The position numbers and the translations under genes are program-made. DNA of 64,000 nucleotides from Treponema sp. UBA1793 (GTDB lineage Bacteria > Spirochaetota > Spirochaetia > Treponematales > Treponemataceae): assembly GCA_002314445.1 (NCBI GenBank), contig DCFX01000035.1, positions 41,057 to 105,056 on the forward strand, given 5' to 3'. Of the stretch, positions 24,391 to 32,516 are shown one piece after another (position 1 is the stretch's first letter; each line of letters opens with the position of its first letter). Under the pieces are notes generated by a model that was not told where the DNA came from, made no database searches, and was given only the letters and a program-made list of their open reading frames with translations.

Positions 24391-25437
24391 TTATTTCAAC
24401 AAACCGAGAGGGTTGACTGTCTTGCCGGATTTAAACACGGTAAAATGAAGATGAGGTCCCGTGCTCAATCCCGTATTGCCTACCCTGCCGATCCTTGTAT
24501 TTGTGTCAACATTTTGTCCCCTCACTACGAGAATAGCACTCAGATGACCGTACAAGGTTTTATAACCGGAATGATGCGATACGATGATATAGTTACCGTA
24601 CGTTGCACTATATCCCGTTGAAGACACCTGCCCCGCAAGAGCTGCATATACATTTGATCCCATCGGGCAGGCCATATCAATTCCTGTATGGAATGAACGC
24701 TGTCCTGTAAAAGGACTTTCCCGCCAGCCGTAAGGTGATGACAGCCAGTAGCGGACTTTAACGGGACGCATAAAAAGATCCCCGTTAATTTCCTGCCGTG
24801 TCACCCAGTCAAGCTGGGCATCGGGAACGAAAAGCGTAACACCCGAATCAAGTTTAAAATCTCTGGTCAGAGAATTTACTTTTGCGCATTTGTCGGCGCT
24901 TACTTCAAATTTTTCAGCTATGGATGAAGGCGTCTCACCGTCCTGTTGCACTGTATACAAAATGCCGGGCATTGAAGGTATTTTTAAATACTGACCGACC
25001 TGCAGGAGGCGCGACTGACGGATACTGTTTACACTTATAATCGTATCCTGTGTCACGCCGTATTCATCGGCAATAATGCCTATCATATCACCGGATTTTA
25101 CACGGTACGTCTGATAATATAACGTACCTGCGGTTCCGGCATCAGTGGAAAGTAACGAAGCAGCGGCATCAAGTTCATTATCAGACGACGAAAGCACACC
25201 TCCTGAAAATTCAGGAACACCTGTGGTTTCAAGACCACCGATGCCTTTCTCGGTGTTTATTCTGCCCGACACAGTCACAATTATGCAGCCTGCAATTGCA
25301 CACATGCAAAAAGCTGCAGCACTGTACGCCGCAATTTTTTTGGCACGAGTATTACAAATCGTACCAAACGCAGAAGTTACCTTACTTTTTATAAAAACCA
25401 GTACTTTATTTACATGTGTCATAAAATGCCTAGGCAT
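24391..25437 (-). CDS. M23 peptidoglycan endopeptidase with two LysM domains
   Basis: A 348-residue protein with one N-terminal membrane helix (about 32-55), a Ser/Asp linker, LysM 1 (YRVKSGDMIGIIADEYGV), LysM 2 (YTVQQDGETPSSIAEKFEV), and a C-terminal M23 metallopeptidase domain. The zinc and catalytic residues are present: HTGID, the YGHLS histidine and GPHLHF. It is expected to cut peptide cross-links or act in cell separation in the periplasm, bound to the wall by LysM. AGGAG lies 8 nt before ATG 25437. It converges with the anti-sigma gene; the 16-nt gap holds no clear terminator. Confidence 0.92.
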   Translation of the reverse strand: MPRHFMTHVNKVLVFIKSKVTSAFGTICNTRAKKIAAYSAAAFCMCAIAGCIIVTVSGRINTEKGIGGLETTGVPEFSGGVLSSSDNELDAAASLLSTDAGTAGTLYYQTYRVKSGDMIGIIADEYGVTQDTIISVNSIRQSRLLQVGQYLKIPSMPGILYTVQQDGETPSSIAEKFEVSADKCAKVNSLTRDFKLDSGVTLFVPDAQLDWVTRQEINGDLFMRPVKVRYWLSSPYGWRESPFTGQRSFHTGIDMACPMGSNVYAALAGQVSSTGYSATYGNYIIVSHHSGYKTLYGHLSAILVVRGQNVDTNTRIGRVGNTGLSTGPHLHFTVFKSGKTVNPLGLLK

Positions 25438-25492
25438 CTATTTTACTCCTAATCACTACCAATTGCAATCAGTTTTTTACACATCGTTATTA

Positions 25493-26089
25493 CTATTTGC
25501 GGTCAAGCCCTATAAGATACGTCTCAAACGATTCCGAACGGCATGCCTCGGGTTTAAATCCTTTTGCTGTCGTAAATAATTCACGCATTTTTTTTATAAA
25601 CACCTGCTGATCACCGTTCTGAAATATTTTGACAGCAAAATTTCCGCCTTTTTTGAGCATATTTTCCGCGTACCAGATAGCCATTTCGACAAGCTGTTCT
25701 GAACGTGCCGTATCGACAGTGCGGTTCCCGGTTGTCAGCGGAGCTGCATCGCACACGACGCTGTCATACGGCCCCAGAGCCTGTATCCGGCTGCGGATAT
25801 CTGCATCATTCAAGTCTCCCTGGATAAATGTGAGCTTGTCGCCCTTTACGTTTTTTGCAAGCGGATTCAGATCACAGGAAACAACGCTCCCTCCGCTGCT
25901 TAATTTTCTGAGCAGGAAAACAGTCCAGCTGCCCGGAGCAGCACCAAGATCAAGAGCCGTACCGTTTCCGGGTATAAGTCCGAACTTCTCATCTATTTCC
26001 TTGAGTTTATACACAGAACGCGCCGGGTATCCTTCGGAAAACGCTTTACGAGACCAAAAATCTGGTTTTTCATAACTATTTGCAGGCAT
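25493..26089 (-). CDS. rlmE: 23S rRNA (uridine-2'-O) methyltransferase RlmE/FtsJ
   Basis: About 198 residues; methylates U2552 of 23S rRNA with S-adenosylmethionine. SAM-binding motif is ALDLGAAPGSWTVFLLRKL. The catalytic K-D-K-E tetrad is recognisable: the first Lys in FWSRKAFSEGYPARSVYKL, Asp in VVCDAAP, Lys in NFAVKIFQNGD, and Glu near the end in SESFETYLIG. The family normally starts shortly before SYEKPDFWSRKA, so ATG 26089 (MPANSYEK) is preferred over the in-frame ATG at 26110. It diverges from the prenyl synthase gene, with promoters in the 77-nt gap. Confidence 0.93.
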   Translation of the reverse strand: MPANSYEKPDFWSRKAFSEGYPARSVYKLKEIDEKFGLIPGNGTALDLGAAPGSWTVFLLRKLSSGGSVVSCDLNPLAKNVKGDKLTFIQGDLNDADIRSRIQALGPYDSVVCDAAPLTTGNRTVDTARSEQLVEMAIWYAENMLKKGGNFAVKIFQNGDQQVFIKKMRELFTTAKGFKPEACRSESFETYLIGLDRK

Positions 26090-26130
26090 ATATATGAATT
26101 TTCGGCACATACAGTAAAAAAAGTTACAGA

Positions 26131-26159
26131 TTGCTTAGTATCATTTTTTTATATATATT
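26131..26159 (+). promoter_or_regulatory. Promoter of the prenyl synthase operon
   Basis: TTGCTT (26131-26136), 17-nt spacer, TATATT (26154-26159), 7-nt gap to ATG 26167. No Shine-Dalgarno is present. A nominal TTG start at 26131 coincides with the -35 box, so translation from there is very unlikely. Confidence 0.7.
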
Positions 26160-26166
26160 AATAGAT

Positions 26167-27249
26167 ATGGATACCATATTTTCCAGCCGGCTTGATTCTA
26201 TTGAAAAAGCACTTGATAAAGCGCTTCCCGTCAAAGTAAATTCACTGTGGAAGAAAGATTCTTTCGGCGATATCCCGGATGAAGTAAAAGATGTATACCT
26301 GCACTGCCTTACGGAACCGTGCAAAAATCTTATGAATCTCGGCGGAAAAAGGTGGCGGCCGCTGCTTCTCATACTGTGTGCGGAAAACGCACGGACTGTG
26401 CACGCCGGAACAGCACTACTTTCCCCGGAAGATACCTATCTTCTTACCCCCCTCGTCGAATTCGTGCACACGGCAAGCCTTATCCATGATGATATTGAAG
26501 ATTCATCTGATACACGCCGCGGAAAACCCGCTGCATATATCACTTACGGACTTGATACGGCGCTCAATGCGGCTTCATGGCTGTACTTTGAAACCCCTGT
26601 CTGCATCGATACGCTGGACATTTCCCCGGACGCAAAGAAAAAACTGTATGCGCTCTATGCAAAGGAAGTCCGGACGCTGCATCTTGGGCAGGCGATGGAT
26701 ATTCACTGGCACAGGCAGAATGATTTGTTCCCGTCCGTAGAAGAATATACTGCCATGGTTAAAAACAAGACGGGAACGCTTGCGTCGCTGGCTGCACAGG
26801 CGGGTGTTCTGGCAGGCGGAGGAACAGACAATGAGGCTGAACGGGCAGGAAGGACTGCCGCAGAAATCGGCGAAGGATTCCAGGAACTGGACGATGTACA
26901 GAATCTGACGACCGGCAATCCCGGCAAAAAACGAGGTGATGATATTGCAGAAGGTAAAAAAAGCCTGCCAGTCCTGCTTCATATAAAAGATCATCCTGAA
27001 GATAAGCAGCTTATTGCATCATACTTTGAACAGGCGCACAGAGAAGGAATTGAGTCAGCTGCAGTCGAGCAGTGTATCGGACTGCTTACAAAAAGCGGAG
27101 CAGTCAGCGGTGCGTTCGCTCACGGAAAAAAACTTGTTGAAGAAAAAAGCCGTGAGCTGGCGGATATGTATAAGACAACGGAAACAAGCGGAGAGGGAGC
27201 ACGGATCATCAGTTTGTTTACAACGATGCTGGAAAAGCAGAAAATATAA
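26167..27249 (+). CDS. Polyprenyl (farnesyl/geranylgeranyl-type) diphosphate synthase
   Basis: A 360-residue all-helical trans-prenyltransferase. The first aspartate-rich motif is intact (HDDIEDSSDTRRGKP) and the second is DDVQN in place of DDxxD, which some family members tolerate. GGKRWRPLL holds the substrate-binding Lys/Arg residues. It makes isoprenoid diphosphates from IPP; chain length cannot be read safely. It is longer than a typical IspA (~300), with extra sequence around CIDTLDISPDAKKKLY. It is first in an operon with a TPR gene and an RseC-family gene. The start is chosen from the promoter position. Confidence 0.88.
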   Translation: MDTIFSSRLDSIEKALDKALPVKVNSLWKKDSFGDIPDEVKDVYLHCLTEPCKNLMNLGGKRWRPLLLILCAENARTVHAGTALLSPEDTYLLTPLVEFVHTASLIHDDIEDSSDTRRGKPAAYITYGLDTALNAASWLYFETPVCIDTLDISPDAKKKLYALYAKEVRTLHLGQAMDIHWHRQNDLFPSVEEYTAMVKNKTGTLASLAAQAGVLAGGGTDNEAERAGRTAAEIGEGFQELDDVQNLTTGNPGKKRGDDIAEGKKSLPVLLHIKDHPEDKQLIASYFEQAHREGIESAAVEQCIGLLTKSGAVSGAFAHGKKLVEEKSRELADMYKTTETSGEGARIISLFTTMLEKQKI

Positions 27250-27264
27250 TACAGGAGGTGCACC

Positions 27265-27801
27265 ATGCTGAATGAAACGGCAGAAAAACTTAATAATCAG
27301 GCTATTATGCTCGCCTCCAACGGCGATTACCCGGAAGCTATTGCATGCTTTGTACGGGCTCTTACAATTGAAAACGGCAATTCCCTGCTCTGGTTCAACC
27401 TTGGCGTTACATACCGCGATGCGGGGAATCTTGACAGTGCAAAAGAAGCACTTATAAAGGCGCATAAAATAAACAGCACCGACGAAGAAATTATCGAGGC
27501 GCTGTCACTTGTCTGCTACAGCCTCGGCGAATTCGACAGCACGCTGAATTACTGTGTCGAAGGGTTGAATTACAATCCCGGCAATCCCCATCTGTGGAAT
27601 ACAACCGGTGTTGTTTATTTTAACCGTAATAATTATACCGATGCGTGCAGTGCATTCGAACACGCCGTTTCGCTTAATCCTTATTATTACGACGCGGTTT
27701 TTAACCTGCACGACACATATAAGGAGCTCGGCAACAAACAGGGCGAAGAAGAATGCATTATCCGCATGAAGGAAATGGAAAAACATGGAGAACCGAAATG
27801 A
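27265..27801 (+). CDS. Tetratricopeptide repeat protein
   Basis: A 178-residue soluble protein made of about four TPR units, for example the ASNGDYPEAIACFVRALTIENGN, DAGNLDSAKEALIKAHKI, SLGEFDSTLNYCVEGL and NRNNYTDACSAFEHAVSL helices. It has no signal peptide. TPRs bind partner peptides; the partner is unknown. It has an AGGAGG Shine-Dalgarno and lies 15 nt after the prenyl synthase, overlapping the RseC-family gene by 4 nt. It may act as an adaptor for one of its neighbours, which is inference only. Confidence 0.88.
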   Translation: MLNETAEKLNNQAIMLASNGDYPEAIACFVRALTIENGNSLLWFNLGVTYRDAGNLDSAKEALIKAHKINSTDEEIIEALSLVCYSLGEFDSTLNYCVEGLNYNPGNPHLWNTTGVVYFNRNNYTDACSAFEHAVSLNPYYYDAVFNLHDTYKELGNKQGEEECIIRMKEMEKHGEPK

Positions 27802-28211
27802 ACGCACAGTACATTGTAACAGCTGTAAACACTGATTCAGTGACGCTTACACCGGAAAACGATGCAAGTGCATGTGCCGGATGCGGAGGGAATTGTACTG
27901 CATGCAAAGTCCGCTTTTCAGTCGCAAACAGCCGGCATCTCGACGTAAAACCGGGACAGAAAGTAAAAATCGGAATGTCGGCAAAGCATGAGGCTCTGCA
28001 GGGGATTTTATCACTTGTATTCCCCGTGTTATGTGCTGTCGGCGGTTTTTTTGCAGCCTCTCCCCTTGCCATCCTTTTCGGTAAAACAGCGACAGAAGGA
28101 GCACGTGCGTTCTGCGTACTGCTGTTTCTCGCAGCAGCATGCGTTGTCGTTCTGTACATAACGCGAAAAAAGCCGAACCCGGAGAAACTTGAAATAACTG
28201 AAATTTGTTAG
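27798..28211 (+). CDS. RseC/MucC-family (SoxR-reducing system) membrane protein
   Basis: A 137-residue protein. An N-terminal domain has a four-cysteine motif (CAGCGGNCTACK) and a basic stretch, followed by two membrane helices (about 70-92, 100-122), matching the RseC family. In E. coli RseC acts with the Rsx complex, the Rnf homologue, to keep SoxR reduced; a complete rnf operon is 13 kb away here. The gene may therefore support Rnf assembly, Fe-S handling or electron transfer. The start ATG 27798 overlaps the TPR stop (ATGA); the longer frame from 27753 begins inside the TPR gene. Confidence 0.85.
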   Translation: MNAQYIVTAVNTDSVTLTPENDASACAGCGGNCTACKVRFSVANSRHLDVKPGQKVKIGMSAKHEALQGILSLVFPVLCAVGGFFAASPLAILFGKTATEGARAFCVLLFLAAACVVVLYITRKKPNPEKLEITEIC

Positions 28212-29392
28212 AGATGTTCCCGGGCAAGTGCACTTATGGCATCAGCCATCTGCATAAGCGGGACCTGCTTCTGAACAGCCCCTAACTCCCATGCAACTTT
28301 AGGCATACCGTAAACTATAGAGGATGCCTCGTCCTGGCCCAATGTCCAGGCTCCCTGTTTCCGCATCTCGGCAAGCTCTCCCGCACCGTCGCGGCCCATG
28401 CCTGTCATTATAACCCCGAGTGCGTGATTCTGATAATTCTTTGCAACAGATTCAAACAGATAATCTGCAGACGGGCGGTGACCGTTCCGTGGAGGATCCT
28501 GAGAAAGCCGCACAAATACTCCCGATACTTTTCTCTCAACGTAAATATGATAATTGCCGGGAGCAATATAAATATGTGCATCTTCAACAGTGTCTCCGTC
28601 TTTTGCTTCCGTAACGGTAAGCGGACAGATTCTGTCAAGGCTGTTGGCAAATTCTGCGGTAAAACCGGCAGGCATATGCTGAACAACAAGAATAGGCTGC
28701 TTAAAATGGGGATCTATCATTTTGAACACATCGCGAAGCGCATTCGGACCGCCCGTCGAAATTCCAAGTGCAACAATTTCTATGCGGCCGCCCTCTCTCA
28801 CGGGAGTAATAATGGCAGGCTCTTTTTTCTGCGGCTGGGTCCACAATGTAGGAACAAATGTTTCGACCTTCTCCGGACCAGCAGCCGGCTCACCTTTTTT
28901 CTGCGCAACAAACCGTTCGGCATCGCGCATTTTACTTTGATGAACAAAAAATTCGGGATCATTCGGATGTTTTCCGATAAGACGGGCATAGGCCCCGCCG
29001 TAAGATGAAACCATTTCGGTCAAATCATCGGAGACAGTCGAAAGATCCATCGATATGGATCCGCCCGGTTTCGTTATAAAATCGCTTGCGCCCAGTTCAA
29101 GACACTGTATGGTAACCGCAGCACCCTCTGTGGCGACGCTCGACAAAATAATAACCGGAATATCCCATTTGCGTGCTTTCCGCTCACGGAGAAATTCCAC
29201 ACCGTTCATGACGGGCATTTCAATATCGAGAACAATAACATCAGGTTTTACAAGCGGTATTTTTTCAAGAGCAAATTTGCCGTTCATTGCAGTGGCAACA
29301 ACATGCATCCCCTGATTTTCATTCACAATCCGCGATATGAGGTTGCGCATCAGCGCGGAATCATCACAAACAAGTACTGAAATATCATCCAT
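28208..29392 (-). CDS. cheB: Chemotaxis protein-glutamate methylesterase CheB
   Basis: A 394-residue two-domain enzyme. The N-terminal receiver domain has Asp10/Asp11 and phospho-acceptor Asp56 (VIVLDIEMP). The C-terminal methylesterase domain has the Ser212-His239-Asp335 triad in ISTGGP, QHMPAG and GMGRDGAGE. It removes methyl groups from, and deamidates, chemoreceptors. The linker (about 125-200) is longer than in E. coli CheB. It lies 9 nt after cheR, so the pair is one operon. It converges with the RseC-family gene with a 4-nt overlap of the 3' ends. Confidence 0.95.
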   Translation of the reverse strand: MDDISVLVCDDSALMRNLISRIVNENQGMHVVATAMNGKFALEKIPLVKPDVIVLDIEMPVMNGVEFLRERKARKWDIPVIILSSVATEGAAVTIQCLELGASDFITKPGGSISMDLSTVSDDLTEMVSSYGGAYARLIGKHPNDPEFFVHQSKMRDAERFVAQKKGEPAAGPEKVETFVPTLWTQPQKKEPAIITPVREGGRIEIVALGISTGGPNALRDVFKMIDPHFKQPILVVQHMPAGFTAEFANSLDRICPLTVTEAKDGDTVEDAHIYIAPGNYHIYVERKVSGVFVRLSQDPPRNGHRPSADYLFESVAKNYQNHALGVIMTGMGRDGAGELAEMRKQGAWTLGQDEASSIVYGMPKVAWELGAVQKQVPLMQMADAISALAREHL

Positions 29393-29401
29393 AATCTTAT
29401 C

Positions 29402-30220
29402 CTAATTTACACTTTTCTGATACAAACAAGCCCAGTCAGTCTTGAGAAACTGAAACTGAGTTTTCATTCCGAACAGCGATTCCGAATGACCGATAAACAA
29501 GTAAGAATGCGAGCCCATCGCATCCCAGAAACGGTTAATAACGGCCAGCTGAGCCGGTTCATCAAAGTAAATAAGTACATTGCGGCAGAATACGACATCA
29601 AGATTGCGTGCACCGGAATCGTTCTTGAGATTATGGTAGTCAAAATGAACGGTATCCATGATACTTTTCTGCATTTGATATCCGCCGGTCGATTTTGTAA
29701 AATATTTCTGCAGATAATCCGGCGGGATGCCTTCAATCCTGTTGTCCGCATAAAATCCCTGCTGGCCGACCATAAGGGATTTCAGCGATATATCCGACGC
29801 GGTAACCGAAAATGTGTAAGATGGAGGAAGAATCGTTTTCAAAATCATCGCAATAGTATACGGTTCCTCTCCGGTCGAACACCCTGCACTCCAAACCCGT
29901 ACCATTGTGTCGCCTGTTTTCTTTTTTTCTTCAAGAATATGGGGTATGACGTAATGTATAAGAGCATCAAAGTGAGGTTGATTGCGGAAGAAACGGGTCA
30001 GATTCGTTGTTACGGAATCAAGCATCACCCTCATTTCTTCCTTATTAGCCGTTATGAGACTATAATATTTTTCTACAGAATCAATTTTCTTCTCACGAAG
30101 AAGTTCTTTTATACGACTGTCAAGGATAGAACGATTAGTTGTTGAAAATGTAATTCCGCTCTCACTGTAAATAACTTTCCGAAACAGTTCAAATTCCGCA
30201 TCCGTCAATAAATCTGGCAT
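29402..30220 (-). CDS. cheR: Chemotaxis receptor methyltransferase CheR
   Basis: A 272-residue SAM-dependent methyltransferase. The N-terminal helical domain (about 1-75) is followed by the methyltransferase fold, with the SAM motif VRVWSAGCSTGEEPYTIAM, the acidic ASDIS strand end and the NLKND...DVVFCRNVLIYFD segment typical of CheR. It methylates glutamates of chemoreceptors, opposing CheB. No C-terminal TPR extension is present. The ATG at 30220 lies 7 nt behind TATAAT, without a usable Shine-Dalgarno. Confidence 0.95.
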   Translation of the reverse strand: MPDLLTDAEFELFRKVIYSESGITFSTTNRSILDSRIKELLREKKIDSVEKYYSLITANKEEMRVMLDSVTTNLTRFFRNQPHFDALIHYVIPHILEEKKKTGDTMVRVWSAGCSTGEEPYTIAMILKTILPPSYTFSVTASDISLKSLMVGQQGFYADNRIEGIPPDYLQKYFTKSTGGYQMQKSIMDTVHFDYHNLKNDSGARNLDVVFCRNVLIYFDEPAQLAVINRFWDAMGSHSYLFIGHSESLFGMKTQFQFLKTDWACLYQKSVN

Positions 30221-30227
30221 ATTTCTA

Positions 30228-30257
30228 ATTATAACACCTTTTTTATTAAAAAGTAAA
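30228..30257 (-). promoter_or_regulatory. Promoter of cheR-cheB
   Basis: On the minus strand: TTTACT (30257-30252), 18-nt spacer, TATAAT (30233-30228), then 7 nt to the cheR ATG. Predicted leaderless. It shares a 101-nt divergent region with the pyrG promoter. Confidence 0.65.
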
Positions 30258-30284
30258 TGTCTCTAAAAAGTACATTTAAACACA

Positions 30285-30313
30285 TTGACAGAATATGCAG
30301 TAAATGGGAAAAT
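30285..30313 (+). promoter_or_regulatory. Promoter of pyrG-lptC-lptA-lptB
   Basis: A perfect TTGACA (30285-30290), 17-nt spacer, GAAAAT (30308-30313), then 8 nt to ATG 30322. The ATG at 30304 lies within the spacer, so the real start should be 30322, which also matches the family N-terminus. Confidence 0.65.
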
Positions 30314-30321
30314 TAGAGGCT

Positions 30322-31935
30322 ATGAGTAAATATATACTGGTTACAAGCGGGGTTTGTTCAAGCCTGGGAAAGGGAGTTGCCGCAGCATCAATCGGAAGTC
30401 TGCTGGAATGCAGCGGGCTCAAAATCTCGATGATAAAGTGCGATCCTTATATCAACCTTGATGCAGGCAATATAAGTCCGTTTCAGCACGGTGAAGTATA
30501 CGTTACAGAGGACGGAGCCGAGACGGATCTCGATTTGGGCAATTTTTCACGTTTTACCAGCGTAACTATTACGAACGATAATTGCATTACAATAGGAAAA
30601 ATATATAATCAGGTAATCCAGAACGAGCGTGCGGGACGTTATAACGGACGGACGGTACAGGTTATTCCGCATATTACCGATGAAATCAAGCGGAATATTC
30701 TAAATGTGGGGTCAAGAAGCGGTGCTGACGTCGTCATTGTTGAAATCGGCGGTACAGTCGGTGATATTGAGTCAATTCCATATCTCGAAGCAGCCCGCCA
30801 GCTGATTCATGAACTCGGTAAAAATCAAGTGTGTACGGTACATCTTACGCTTGTTCCGGTTATTACCGGCGGCGAACTCAAGACAAAACCGACGCAGCAT
30901 TCCGTAAAACAGCTCCAGGAAGCCGGTATTCAGCCCGATATCCTGTTGTGCCGCTGCGAAAAAGTACTTGATACAGAGATGTGCAAGAAACTTGCACTTT
31001 TCTGCAATGTTTCACCAAATGCGGTATTTACGTCGACGGACGTGCAGAAATCGATTTATGAACTTCCTGTTATATTTCACAAAGAAGGAATTGATGCGCA
31101 GATTCTTAAAAAACTCGCAGTCACTCCTGAACGCTGTAATATCAGGCCGTGGACATCATTCCTCGAAAAATTGAACGAACCAGGGCCTGTTGTCCGTATA
31201 GCAATGGTCGGAAAAAAAGACTATCTCGACGAATTCTACAAATCGGTGAGAGAATCGTTGTTCCACGCTGCCGTTACAGGCTTCGGTGCTGAACTTGAAA
31301 TCCTCAAAATTGATGCAGAAACGCTGGAATCGTTTAAAAACGCAAAAGATATAGAAGCTGCTTTTAAGGATGTAAACGGTATTGTTGTCCCCGGCAATTA
31401 CGGGCAGCGGGGCTTTCTGGGCCTGCTCATTGCTGTAAAATATGCAAGGGAGAACAATATTCCGTATCTGGGAATCGACCTCGGCATGCAGTTGATGGCA
31501 ATCGAAACGGGGCGTTCGCTGTGCGGGTGGGCGGATGCTGACAGCACGGAATTCATCCAGAACTGCGGCCACGCAATCATCAGTCTGCCGGAAGAACAGG
31601 CAGGACTTTCCGCCGCAGGCACTATGAAACTGGGAGCAGGAACTGTCCGTCTTGTAAAAGGGACAAAACTTGCAGGTGTTTATAAAAAATCGACAATAGT
31701 CGAGCGTCACCGCAATAAATATGCTTTCGACAACAGATATGCAAAGGATATGTCCGAACATGGTCTGATTACCTCTGCGACTTCGGAACCGGACAACAGA
31801 ACCGAAGCATTTGAATGGGCTGGCCACAAATGGGGCATCGGCGTTCAGTATCATCCCGAATTTGTCTCAAGGCCGACGAAACCGCACCCGCTGTTCATGG
31901 CGTTCATCGCAGCATCTCTTGCTGTAGAAAAATGA
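30322..31935 (+). CDS. pyrG: CTP synthase with altered glutaminase active site
   Basis: A 537-residue enzyme converting UTP to CTP. The amidoligase domain (1-265) is intact: SSLGKGVAAASIG P-loop, ETDLDLG metal site and TVQVIPHITDEIK. The class-I glutamine amidotransferase domain (about 290-535) keeps His511 and Glu513 (QYHPEF), but the nucleophile motif GICLGMQ reads GIDLGMQ, so Asp386 replaces the catalytic Cys. The oxyanion strand is VPGNYGQRG instead of VPGGFGxRG. The enzyme may therefore need free ammonia. The start is ATG 30322 (MSKYILVTSG), aligned with the family start and the promoter. It overlaps lptC by 4 nt. Confidence 0.93.
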   Translation: MSKYILVTSGVCSSLGKGVAAASIGSLLECSGLKISMIKCDPYINLDAGNISPFQHGEVYVTEDGAETDLDLGNFSRFTSVTITNDNCITIGKIYNQVIQNERAGRYNGRTVQVIPHITDEIKRNILNVGSRSGADVVIVEIGGTVGDIESIPYLEAARQLIHELGKNQVCTVHLTLVPVITGGELKTKPTQHSVKQLQEAGIQPDILLCRCEKVLDTEMCKKLALFCNVSPNAVFTSTDVQKSIYELPVIFHKEGIDAQILKKLAVTPERCNIRPWTSFLEKLNEPGPVVRIAMVGKKDYLDEFYKSVRESLFHAAVTGFGAELEILKIDAETLESFKNAKDIEAAFKDVNGIVVPGNYGQRGFLGLLIAVKYARENNIPYLGIDLGMQLMAIETGRSLCGWADADSTEFIQNCGHAIISLPEEQAGLSAAGTMKLGAGTVRLVKGTKLAGVYKKSTIVERHRNKYAFDNRYAKDMSEHGLITSATSEPDNRTEAFEWAGHKWGIGVQYHPEFVSRPTKPHPLFMAFIAASLAVEK

Positions 31936-32516
31936 TCTGTTACCGCCGGAATGCGATTTGTTTCGTTCTCCTGTCCTGCCTGACTGCGGCAGGGTGTTCG
32001 CTGAAATACAGCGATGATGTCCGCAGCGCAGAAGACAGTGTTCCGGAATTTATTTTTTCCGATGCGGATTTCTCCCGCTATGAAAACAGCAAAAATACGC
32101 TTTCCATGCATGCAAAAAGGCTTGAACAGTATAAAGATGGAAACAGAACGTATGCGGACAACATACAGTTTAAGACCTGCGATAAAGACGGAAATATCGA
32201 TACGGAGGGAACCTGCGGCCTGCTTGCCTCTGACTCATCTCAAAAAGAGTATTCTCTATACGACGGCATAAAAATATACAATCATTCAAAAAACGTTCAA
32301 ATAGATGCGGATCAGTTGAGATGGAATGGTAAAAACGAACAGCTTACAAGCGGCCGTAACGATACAATCACAATTAAAAAGGAAGGAACTACAATCCGCG
32401 GGTCAGGTTTTTCTGCAAGCGGGGCAAGCAACGAATTTGTATTTACAGGGGCAGTTTCCGGTACTGTAGATACAACCGATGAACCGGCACAAAAGGATGC
32501 AGGTGATGGGAACTGA
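31932..32516 (+). CDS. lptC: LptC-like LPS-transport lipoprotein
   Basis: A 194-residue protein. A short basic N-terminus, hydrophobic stretch and lipobox LTAAGC (Cys22) mark a lipoprotein. The rest is a beta-rich LptC-like domain with repeated strands such as YADNIQFKTCDKDGN and QIDADQLRWNGKNEQLTSG. LptC passes LPS from the inner-membrane LptBFG transporter to LptA. Most LptC proteins have a transmembrane anchor instead of a lipid anchor. The start is ATG 31932, sharing ATGA with the pyrG stop; the longer frame from 31815 lies inside pyrG. Position before lptA and lptB supports the assignment; sequence similarity alone is modest. Confidence 0.75.
   Translation: MICYRRNAICFVLLSCLTAAGCSLKYSDDVRSAEDSVPEFIFSDADFSRYENSKNTLSMHAKRLEQYKDGNRTYADNIQFKTCDKDGNIDTEGTCGLLASDSSQKEYSLYDGIKIYNHSKNVQIDADQLRWNGKNEQLTSGRNDTITIKKEGTTIRGSGFSASGASNEFVFTGAVSGTVDTTDEPAQKDAGDGN

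Noticed and set aside
26131..26166. TTG start giving a longer prenyl synthase N-terminus.
   Set aside because: The TTG is the -35 box (TTGCTT) of a promoter with 17-nt spacing whose -10 is 7 nt before ATG 26167; the extra residues are hydrophobic and not typical of the family.
26884..26913. DDVQN instead of DDxxD in the prenyl synthase as evidence of a dead enzyme.
   Set aside because: The first aspartate-rich motif and the other residues are intact and variation in the second motif is known in active family members.
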